The translations under genes and the position numbers were made by a program. Below are positions 55,842-64,000 of a stretch of DNA of 64,000 bases, in pieces. The notes below the pieces were generated by a model. The model ran no database searches. It was not told the origin of the DNA and worked only from the letters and a program-made list of their open reading frames with translations. Numbering within the stretch: the first letter of the stretch is position 1; each line of letters opens with the position of its first letter. This stretch comes from Calcarisporiella thermophila CBS 279.70 (lineage: Eukaryota; Calcarisporiellomycota). Location: positions 493,406-557,405 of the forward strand of contig NW_027192203.1 in assembly GCF_041956535.1 (NCBI RefSeq). The letters are read 5' to 3'.

Positions 55842-56691
55842 CTAATGGTCAAGCAATAGACGACCCACACGCCACACTCCATAGATTAGGGAGGCCGTTT
55901 TCACCACCTCGGAGAGAATCTGAATTCGGTGCACGGGCGATTCCTTCAGAGGTCGACCTTCCACATGGTCCCGCGCACGTTGCATCAGTTGTGGCAAGAG
56001 GTAGCCAGACTGAGCAATCAGGGTGATTGCAGCAGGGGCTAGTTGCACCAAGTGCCAGTTCACCGGGATACTTGGCATTTCACGCAACATAGCGGCGAGG
56101 GTGGAGGGGCCGGGTGCTCCGCTTAGACGGTGGCTAAGAATAAGCCATGCGTCAATGGTGAGAACGGAGAAGAGAATTTCAGCCTTGTTCAAAGCCGAGA
56201 AGACCTAAGTAAAATGGGAGGGGAGGAGGAGGGGTGGTGAGCCAAGAGACCGATTTTTCTTTATTTCAAGACGCCACCATGAGGGGCGGTTTACTCACAT
56301 GGCGTCCAAGATCAATGGCAGTAGTGCGATTCATCGAAGGGGTCACAAACTTCAGCGGCGACTCCAGATACACGAGCGATGCGTTCGAGCCAGCCCAGAA
56401 CATATTGTGCGCGACAAGATAGACGCACAGGCCTCGCGTCGAAAAGGTGCGTAGCACAGGGTGGCCAACCAGCGCCGTGCCAACGGTGGCGGCCAGGAGG
56501 GTCTGACCGACCGAGTTGGGATTCAGCAAGAAGCGACCAAGTTTGCTTTCGGCGTGCTCGATGGCCGCCTTGGATTTTTCCGCCAGTTCATGCCCTTTCT
56601 CCTTGACTTCTTTCGAAGCCTGGTGCAATTCCTGGCTCGCCTTTTCCGACAATTCCTGGAGGTTTTTGGAGGTTTTGTCTGCAGTGGACAT
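55842..56691 (-). CDS. Unrecognised membrane protein with amphipathic N-terminal helix
   Basis: Two exons (56691-56299, 56204-55842) give 251 residues in one frame; the junction reads DLGRH then VFSALNKAE. Residues 1-52 form a long charged helix rich in Lys, Glu, Ala and Ser with LEA- or apolipoprotein-like repeats (LSEKASQELHQASKEVKEK). Hydrophobic segments follow: SVGQTLLAATVGTALVG, CVYLVAHNMFWAG, AEILFSVLTIDAWLIL, LVQLAPAAITLIAQSGYLL and VVKTASLIYGVWRVG. Conserved-looking features are FLLNPNSV and PVNWHLVQLAP. I do not recognise the family. The layout would suit a mitochondrial outer-membrane or lipid-droplet protein, which is inference only. It could also be two genes, but the clean splice junction argues for one. 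Confidence 0.7.
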
Positions 56692-58344
56692 GACTGAAGA
56701 GTGTTTTTAGAGGAGAGAAAGCACGCTTGATGAGTGGAAAGAATAACAATTAGGAATGGATAAGGGTTGAAACACGTCCCGGGGGGGGGGGTATAGTGGT
56801 GAGAATAAAAAGCTCACGGCGTTCCTCCTTCTGCAATCGGGGAATGGTGGCTTGTTGGCAGTCACGCATAATCGTTTCAAGCAGAGCAACGGCATTTTTT
56901 GGCTGAGAATACCGCATCCCAAAGGATTCATTCCCTTCGAGTGCCGGAATAGGGAGGGGCGATTTTGCCCAAAATTCAAACCCAACCGAGGCTGTTCGTA
57001 TGGTTACATTCTATTATACACCCTTCGCTTAATAAGGGGGCGAAGTTGACAGCTAATTTCGGGTGGAACCCCCGACATTTGCTTCCTATTCAAGCTCTGC
57101 AAAGGATTGTGGGCAGAGAATTCGCCCAGGTGCATCTGTTGTCTGATCACTACGGTTGTTATGAAGTGCATAAGGAGTTTTATCATCTTGCAGGAAATCT
57201 TTAGAATCATGAAAGGCACGAGTTTGGCTGAAAAAAGGGTGGTCTGAGCACTCAAACCACTCGGATCTATTATCACGTTTGTGAGATCGTAATATCACAA
57301 AAGAGCAATCCGAAAATTGAATGACGTGCTTAATCCCTCCCCGTGCCGCTTACACTATGCAGCCCTCTGTATTTTTCCCAAAAATGCTCATGAAAACCAA
57401 AAAGAAAATTACATGATCCTATAGGTAAAGCCTCTCCAAACAAGGGCAGGATCAGTCCGATGACTGCATAAGCTGGATTGAAGGGATTACTAAGTACCTA
57501 TTTGATGCTTAGCAACCCGCTAAGCTATACCTACTTTCGTTATATTTGCGTTCAATTGCGACTTAATTGAATTAGCGACCTGATATTTTCATGAAGAAGT
57601 CCCCAACCCCTAGCTTTCAGCGGTTGCTTTGGCAAAAAAATCGAAAGGAGCCCTTGTGATATCTTGATCACATCCTTCTACAACACAGGAGATCGGGGGA
57701 TTGGGGATCAAATGCGTCAGAGCGACATATTAGCATGACACGGGATGAGGAAAAATACCGGCCAGTATTTAAGAAACCGGAAGCTGATGGCTTTCGGTGA
57801 AATATTAATATGGGTGAGCAAAAGTAAGGGGCTAAGTGGAAATTGCGGCCCATTGGTTGGCCCGCAATAGCGACATAAAAAAGCAGAAAAAACTTAACCA
57901 CACATAGCCCCTGGAGCAGATTCCGGCCATTCACCCGGCGAGCTCTCGACCGACCTAATTTGAGCCTGTGTGGAGAAATCCAATCACACCCAGATAACGC
58001 AATCTCGTCATTAGATGGTGTTGAAGAGGGGTTGTGCGCAAGAGAAATGAAGGATGATGTTAGATAGATTCCAAAACTTCTATATATTCCGCAAGGGCTC
58101 CACAACCACAACTCTTTCCTCTGCCTTTTCTTTCTTGGCTCCCATTTTTTATTCTCTTCTCTTTCTTTCTCTCCCTTTCTCTCTCTCTCTTTCTCTCTCT
58201 CTCGATTCTCTTCTGCTCTTCTCCACTCAACACACTATCCCCTTCTTCTCTGCGCCGCCCTGCTCCTTTGCACACCTCCTTCCCTTCTTGTTGGAGCTGT
58301 ATAGAGTTGCTTCCCCTCTCGAGCCTAGAAAACATTTGCTTAGC
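56692..58344. other. 1.65-kb divergent intergenic region
   Basis: It includes a G run near 56780-56789, AT-rich mixed sequence with small inverted repeats (GCTTAGC...GCTAAGC at 57507-57525; TTCAATT...AATTGAA near 57551-57571) and a long CT tract (58153-58209) just upstream of the UPF0643 gene. No gene recognised. Confidence 0.4.
58153..58209 (+). repeat. CT-rich low-complexity tract in the UPF0643 leader
   Basis: A nearly uninterrupted run of C and T, mostly CT dinucleotides, ends about 140 bases upstream of the chosen ATG at 58345. Pyrimidine tracts are common in fungal leaders. Confidence 0.85.
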
Positions 58345-59068
58345 ATGCTAACTCAAAAGCTTCCCGTCTCGAACCCCGTGAACCAGCAGCATGACCAGAA
58401 GAATGGATCTTCTTCGGCCGGGGCTGCTACAGATACCTCCCCCACTACCACCACCACATCCTCCTCCACTGCAAGTCAGCCTCACCCGCCCCGCGATCAT
58501 ATCCATATAGATCCATCGCAACTTGTCCTTACTCCTGCCGATCATGAAATGCTCCGAGAAGCGGAGCACTTAAAGACTCGCACTCTGGACTATATGGTAG
58601 CCCCGCTGGAGGATATCTTCGATTGGGATGATCTAGGGCGCCGTCTTAAATCGGACGGAGAATGGTTTGTTGTTGCATTCAGAAGCATTCGGAGTGCATC
58701 GGCTGACAACGAGCTGCTCTTTAATGCGGATCGGATGGCGCATGAGGAGGCCAAACACAGCGGAGGTTTGCTCAAGGTAAGTAGACGTTATTGGGCTCAC
58801 TTCAACTCATGTTTCCCCCGCTGACCCGCTCTCCCTCTTCTCAATGATTTAGTACTGGTATGCTTCGCTTAACGAGCGCCGGGAATGCCTTGCTATGTGC
58901 ATTTGGGCCAACCGGTCGTGGGCTCTTCTGGCTAACAAAAAACCGCATCACCGCGAGGCGGCAAAGCTGGCCGCGGTGATGTATGACTCGTATATATTGG
59001 AGCGATATTCTCTCAAGAAGACCGGCACCAAAATCACCCTAGAGAAGCTGCCGATGCGGCACCACTAG
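58345..59068 (+). CDS. UPF0643 family protein
   Basis: Two exons (58345-58776, 58853-59068) give 215 residues. After a Ser/Thr-rich N-terminus, the conserved part reads LVLTPADHEMLREAEHLKTR, WFVVAFRSIRSASADNELLF and HSGGLLKYWYASLNERRECLAMCIWANRSWA. It then continues KPHHREAAKLAAVMYDSYILERYSL. This matches the fungal UPF0643 family known from fission yeast, whose function is unestablished. The ATG at 58345 was chosen because the upstream in-frame extension (to 58054) is only translated CT tract. It lies upstream of FBP1 on the same strand. Confidence 0.85.
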
Positions 59069-59680
59069 ACTGTATTAAGGACGATGATAGATTGCGCCGT
59101 TTGGATATTCCCTCACATTCCCCATCTTTCACCTAGATGGCATATCTCTCTTTGTATTATATTGTTTCTGCATTGTTTATTATCCCAAACAACCCCCTTC
59201 TCTTTTCCATTATAATAAATGCTCCTTTTCCATGACCCCCGTTTTTCGGAAGAGGCATTTTTTTTCTTTTCGAAATTCGGCTGATCGTGTTACCAACGGG
59301 AGCCGTTTTGTGAAAGTTTAAGAAGGCAACCAAGAAACCAAACTTTGTATCGATACAAGGCGATGGAGGGGATGTCTTTACCGTGGTTGGGCCCATGCTT
59401 TCCTTGGCTCCCGCCTTGTTACCGTCCCATTTCAAAGTTCTCTGGTTTGTGCAACCGTGTGCGCATGAAAAGACAAGCAGAAGGGTGGGGCAGCTGGGAG
59501 AACTGGTTCTCGAGATCCATTCCGTCTTTCCCCGACTCTTAGTCGACTATTAAAAACGCGGGCATTTTTTTCAAATTATTTTTTCTCACACTTTTTCCTC
59601 GTTCTTGCATATTCTTCTTTTTCATTTCATTGACTTGACTCTTCCCTCACACTCCCAAGCACCCACCCAAGAGATCCATC
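59069..59680. promoter_or_regulatory. Intergenic region and FBP1 promoter
   Basis: A T-rich UPF0643 3' part is followed by a pyrimidine-rich FBP1 leader. A TATTAAAAA element near 59547-59555 lies about 130 bases upstream of the FBP1 ATG and may serve as the TATA box. No ORF of interest. Confidence 0.4.
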
Positions 59681-60930
59681 ATGTCTACACATCGCAACGT
59701 GTCATCGGAAAGCGCCGATATCATCACATTAACGCGCCATGTCATTTCCGAGCAAATGGTAACCTTATTCGAGCTATGACCCTCTTTTCTTCCTCGGCCG
59801 GGGCTAACTCTCTCCCCTCGGCACGTATTAGAAAGCAAAAGAGGCCACCGGGGATCTTACTCTTCTCCTTACGGCTATTCAAATGGGTTGCAAGTTTGTT
59901 GCCTCTCGAGTGAAGCAGGCTGCATTAATCAACCTACTTGGCCTTGCTGGCGCGACTAATGTGCAGGGCGAGGATGTGAAGAAGCTCGATGTGCTTGCGA
60001 ATGAGATTCTCATCAACGCCCTTGTCGCCTCGGGCAAGACCGCCGTGCTCGTGTCGGAAGAAGACGAGCAGGCCATCATGATTGAGGAGGAGGGGCTGCG
60101 CGGGAAGTATTGCGTGGTGTTCGATCCCTTGGATGGATCGTCGAATATTGACTGCGGTGTCTCCGTGGGTACCATTTTCGGCATCTATAAAGTGGTGAGT
60201 AAGGGGCTGGTTCCTGAATGGACTTTGAGGATTTTGCTGAATTCACTATGGGCTGTCTGCAGAAAGAGGGATCGTCTGGCTCGATTAGTGACGTGCTTCG
60301 GCCGGGTACTGAGATGGTGGCCGCCGGATACTGTATGTATGGCAGCTACTGCGAGATCATCCTCACCATCGGCAACGGTGTCAACGGGTTCACGCTTGAT
60401 CCCGCACTAGGCGAGTTCATCCTAACCCATCCCAACGTGAGTTGCTTGGTGGTTCTTCATGTATGGCCCCTCCGCTTACGCCACCCCCCCCCCCTCTCCC
60501 TCCTATTTAGATTCAAATCCCAGCACGCGGTAAGATCTACTCGATCAACGAAGGCAATGCCAAGTACTGGGAGGAGCCTGTCAAACACTACATCGAGTCG
60601 CTCAAGTTCCCCAAGGATGAGAAGAAGTCGCCCTACTCCGCTCGATATGTTGGCTCGATGGTGGCCGACATCCACCGCACGATCCTCTACGGCGGCATCT
60701 TTGGCTACCCCAGCGATAAGAAGTCGAAGAAGGGCAAGCTGCGCGTCCTGTACGAGGTGTTCCCGATGTCGATGATTGTCGAGCACGCCGGCGGCAAGGC
60801 ATCCACCGGCACGAAGCGTGCGCTTGAGATTGTGCCGCAAGGCATCCACGACCGAAGTGGCGTCTGGCTGGGATCGAAGGACGACGTCGAGGATCTGGAG
60901 GGCTACTACAAACAATACGGCTCGCAGTAG
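59681..60930 (+). CDS. FBP1: Fructose-1,6-bisphosphatase
   Basis: Four exons (59681-59758, 59832-60194, 60263-60436, 60511-60930) give 344 residues, the normal family size. The AMP-binding N-terminal segment has [12 protein letters not shown]. The metal and substrate site is [19 protein letters not shown]. Substrate-binding segments GGIFGYP and [18 protein letters not shown] follow, and the C-terminus is [18 protein letters not shown]. The enzyme hydrolyses fructose-1,6-bisphosphate to fructose-6-phosphate, the committed step of gluconeogenesis, in the cytosol. The N-terminus ([13 protein letters not shown]) has no RRxS protein-kinase-A site like that of budding-yeast Fbp1, and it lacks an N-terminal proline. 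Regulation by phosphorylation and proline-directed degradation as in yeast is therefore not supported by the sequence. Confidence 0.96.
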
Positions 60931-61539
60931 ATGCCGCGCGTGCGAAGGGATTCGACGGGCATGGGGGCTTGGCCCGTGGCTTGTGAACTTTGTTATTCCA
61001 TCCATGTTTGAAACACACCTGTTTGTTCTTTGCTTGTTATTACCTCCCTGTCTCTTTCTACTAAAAACGGACTGAAAATGCCAACCCGATTTAGTTCAAA
61101 ATGAGTTAGCGGCGCATTTCTATTTATAACCCATGACCTCAGGGAATGAATGGGAGCCTGCGGTTTGAAATGGTTTCTGCGGCACACTGTGCACGGACGA
61201 CGGCCAAGCCCTCCGTCTCAAACGCGGGCGTTCTGCTGGCCCGATTGCAGGCAGCCCCTCCCTCTCGTCAATGGTGCCGGCCAGCTGGGTAGCAAATATA
61301 GCACGCGGCCAATGTGTGAAGCATGGCCATGGGAACGTTCCCTCGCCCTGACTCAGGCCGCGCGATGCCTAAAAAAAGGAGAAACCAAGAATGAACCTTA
61401 ATTTGCGATGCGAATTCCCCGCTCCGATTTCCGCATAAGCTTGCTCGGTTTGGGCTCGCGGAATATTTAAACAGAGGGTGCGAACGCATTTCTGCTTCGC
61501 TACCGTCTCCTGCACTTGATTGAATCCAGTTCCTTACCC
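60931..61539. promoter_or_regulatory. Intergenic region and promoter of the next gene
   Basis: An FBP1 3' region is followed by a GC-rich stretch (61180-61330). A TATTTAAA element at 61464-61471 lies about 70 bases upstream of the ATG at 61540 and is a plausible TATA box. Confidence 0.4.
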
Positions 61540-62116
61540 ATGACCCGCTCCTTCCTTTTCGTTCTGCTGCTCTCCCTGTGCGCCTCTGCCCTGGCCGCGC
61601 CTCTGCGCCGCGACAGTGGCGATGACATCATCAAGCAGATGTGCGGAGGATTCAACGTTACAGAGCCTAGCAGCGACACCATCACAGCTGGCCAAAACAT
61701 TACTCTAGCCTGGGAACAAGGCGCCAGCAGAGTGACTCAGGTAATGTGATCTTGTGCTCATCTCGCATCCATCTATCTATCACTGTATTAATCATCTCCG
61801 TGTTTGTCTCGTGCAGATTGATGGGATTCAACTCATGTACCAAAAGGGTCTCGTCAAGGACTTCACCGCCAACAACACGCTGCCCACCTCCAACAAAGTG
61901 CTGAACTTCACCTTTGATGTGTCGGATGTTCAGATTGATCCTCAGGAGAAGTACATGCTCCGCATCTGGGGCTTGACCGACAAGGGGCCGCACTGCATCA
62001 AATACACCCAGTGGTTTGAGATTTTGGATGCTGGGAAGAATGACGGAAGCGACGCTGAGGATGACGGTGCTACCGATGCCGACAATAAAGACTCGAACGA
62101 CGAGAATGAGTCATAA
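61540..62116 (+). CDS. Small secreted protein, Ser-Thr-rich/Kre9-like beta-sandwich type
   Basis: Two exons (61540-61740, 61817-62116) give 166 residues. Residues 1-20 form a signal peptide (FLFVLLLSLCASALAAP), followed by LRR before DSGDD. The mature part has two cysteines (MCGGF and PHCIKY) and several N-glycosylation sequons (NVT, NIT, NNT, NFT). The pattern PSSDTITAGQNITLAWEQG followed by ...IWGLTDKG resembles the N-terminal part of the Ser-Thr-rich GPI-anchored (Kre9/Knh1-like) wall-protein domain. The C-terminal 30 residues are Asp/Asn/Glu-rich. There is no hydrophobic GPI signal at the end, so a soluble secreted protein is more likely. The family call is tentative. Confidence 0.75.
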
Positions 62117-63578
62117 TTAGCCCATTTAATATCGTAAATAATCTATTTGCCTCTATTTAATGCTTTGTTTGCTTTTCTTTCTACTCACAAGTATAGTTTC
62201 TGTTGCTTTTTATTTTTTTCTTTTGCTTTAATGTTTGTATTTCTCCTACGCAATAACCACTTGCTGAACATTCTAATAATAAAGGGGTTCCTCTGGCACT
62301 TGGGCAAAGCGCCTTGCGAAGAAAACGGTTCACTCTTTGTGAATTATTCTATGATTGCTTGGTGAGAAGAGACTAGGGTTAGCTATTATGAAATCATTAT
62401 CACCATGGGTTGAGTAAGTGAAAATTGCAACGAGATAGATGAGTAGGAGGGGACCCTAGAACGGTGAAGAGGGATCGTAGGATACTTCATCAAAAAAAAA
62501 AAACGATATGTTTTGTCATTTTGCTTGGATTATAGCATTGGCCAACTTGGCGAAATGGTAGGCTAGTTTTCGCTTTATTTTGGCCCGAAAAGAGCCACCT
62601 AGTATTGCTAATACACGGTAAGCAAGAGGCTCTTTTAATTTTTTTTCATTCCTATTTATCTTTGGAATGCTTGGGAAATTCATAGCGGCTTTTGCTATTT
62701 TGCTATTTTGACAGGCGTGCGTTTTGGAGGATTATTGGTATTGTATTAGGATAAGCAAAGAGGAGATGAGAGTACTTGTATCGCCTAATTAGTGTAGACT
62801 TGAACCAAGGCCAAGTGGATTAATCACAATGGTTCCTGGATCGGTAGAAATTGGTCTCGAAATAATGCTTATACTAAGAGACTAGTTACATCTAGCCATT
62901 TATATCAATGTCACGAAAAGCGATATATTCTTCTGTATTATTTAAGCTGGCATTCATAGTCACTCTTATGCAAGTTCAGGTTCCTTTTCCATCCGTAAGG
63001 CCCTACAAATCATAATGACAGAGATTGTTTCAGGTAGATCTGTTCATGTTCAATTTAGTCAAGTATGTATGCCCATTGGTGGTATAAGTAAACTACCCAT
63101 TCTGGGACTTCTTTTTGCCCCATATATTCACATCCAGATCGAAGCTATATCTCCTCATAAGAAAATATATGCCTGTGACGTGAATAGATCTCATTCTTAG
63201 CCTCCATCAGCTACTTAAAGAAAAATGCAACTCCAATCAAAATTTAAAATTGGGATGCAGAAGAAATCGAGGGCCTATCTTAATGACGGTATATTGTTCA
63301 CCATGTTCAGTAGGAACAGTGGTGCCGGGACACTAGCCTCTTTTAAAAGTGCACCAGTAACTATAAACGCGAAACGCGAACCCCCCTCTCCAAAATTAAA
63401 CGCGTAAATCGCGGAATAAATTGAATTTCGCGTCATTGAAAAATTGAAATCCACGTAAAATGCTACCCGTCAACAAAACCTCGAGAGCGTGCTTCTTTTT
63501 CTCTTTTGCAATTTTCTCCAATTCTGTATTATTTTTATTTTTATCTCTCAAGACTTTCACCTTTGGTACAAATTCATC
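62117..63578. other. 1.5-kb intergenic region
   Basis: AT-rich sequence with an A run near 62492-62503 and a short tandem TTTTGCTA unit near 62690-62710. Short ORFs show no family features. The last 100 bases are the pyrimidine-rich dUTPase leader. Confidence 0.4.
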
Positions 63579-64000
63579 ATGACTATTGATCAAAACCAGA
63601 CTCCTGAGGTTGCGACTAATAATCTCAAGAGGGCCAGGGAGAATGACTCTACTGCCGCCGACCTTGCCCCTGTCTCGGCTATCCGGCTGCTTGTTAAGCG
63701 CCTAAGCGACAAGGCAAAACTCCCCACAAGGGGCTCTCCATTTTCTGCGGGCTACGACTTGTACAGGTGTGTTTCGAGTTCCTATGGACATGACCTATGA
63801 TAAAATTCTAACCAATTTCGGCTTTATTTTTATTAAACAGCGCGGCAGACATCACGATTCCAGCGCGTGGAAAAGCGCTTATCCCCACTGATCTCTCTAT
63901 TGCCGTTCCTTCTGGAACTTACGGTCGCGTCGCTCCTCGTAGCGGCCTGGCCTTGAAACATTTTCTGGACACTGGTGCCGGAGTCATTGATGCCGATTAC
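63579..64000 (+). CDS. DUT1: Deoxyuridine triphosphatase (dUTPase), 3' end cut by window
   Basis: Exon 1 is 63579-63766 and exon 2 starts at 63841 and runs off the window. After an N-terminal extension of about 30 residues (a Lys-Arg pair in NLKRARE could be a nuclear signal), [30 protein letters not shown] contains motif [19 protein letters not shown] carries motif II (RSG), and motif III begins at GVIDADY. The enzyme hydrolyses dUTP to dUMP and pyrophosphate as a homotrimer, keeping uracil out of DNA and feeding dTMP synthesis. Motifs IV and V lie beyond the window, so completeness cannot be judged. Confidence 0.93.

Noticed and set aside
55842-56691. Two separate genes at 56299-56691 and 55842-56204
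   Set aside because: A GTGAGT donor and TTAG acceptor join them in frame with no loss, and the first part has no stop before the donor.
62540-62640. tRNA-like A-box (TGGCGAAATGG)
   Set aside because: No matching B-box or cloverleaf can be drawn at the right distance.

Overview
This is nuclear DNA of a fungus. The genes are compact and split by short introns of about 50-90 bases with GT...AG ends. They include fungal-type families: a Yap/Pap1-type bZIP, a Fpk1/NRC-2 kinase, a HAM1 family protein, a UPF0643 protein and a Barwin/expansin-like secreted protein. Complex I (NDUFB7) and cytochrome oxidase (COX7a-like) subunits imply a respiring fungus, not a microsporidian. SMPD4, TTC1, full-length Borealin and a catalytically intact DIS3L2 argue against a Saccharomyces-type yeast and fit a filamentous or early-diverging lineage. 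I cannot name the genus.

Layout. 0-5 kb: a many-exon SMPD4 homologue (-) divergent from a TTC1-type TPR protein (+). 5-12 kb: a small secreted protein (-), TFIIF beta (+), a mitochondrial TrhO/rhodanese protein (-) and NDUFB7 (+). 12-18 kb: a secreted expansin-like protein (+) and the AP-3 beta subunit (+). 18.7-25 kb: RPB2 (-), Borealin (+) and a COX7a-like subunit (+). 26.8-33 kb: a TPT/SLC35-type sugar transporter (+), a C2H2 zinc-finger protein (-), OXLD1 (+) and a winged-helix regulator (-). 33-40 kb: a bZIP gene set between two intergenic regions of about 3 kb rich in GC blocks and homopolymers. 40-45 kb: an orphan seven-helix membrane protein (+) and a HAM1/TULIP-type protein (-). 45.2-45.75 kb: an assembly gap whose two edges are identical for 55 bases. 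46-56.7 kb: a Fpk1/NRC-2 kinase (-) divergent from a SUR2-type sphinganine hydroxylase (+), then DIS3L2 (+) and an unrecognised membrane protein (-). 58-64 kb: UPF0643 (+), fructose-1,6-bisphosphatase (+), a small secreted protein (+) and the start of dUTPase (+, cut by the window end).

Most genes are unrelated housekeeping loci and there is no operon or obvious secondary-metabolite cluster. The most suggestive arrangement is the divergent pair of a sphingolipid-responsive flippase kinase and a sphinganine C4-hydroxylase, whose shared 1.2-kb intergenic region contains a perfect 10-bp-arm palindrome. Other unusual points are very short internal exons (13, 19, 28 and 34 nt), an acidic insertion inside the S1 domain of DIS3L2, a perfect 17-bp hairpin between AP-3 beta and RPB2, and a CRE plus TATA box upstream of the bZIP gene. 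No plainly new multi-gene system is visible. Product calls rest on my reading of motifs and remembered family sequences; no database search was run.
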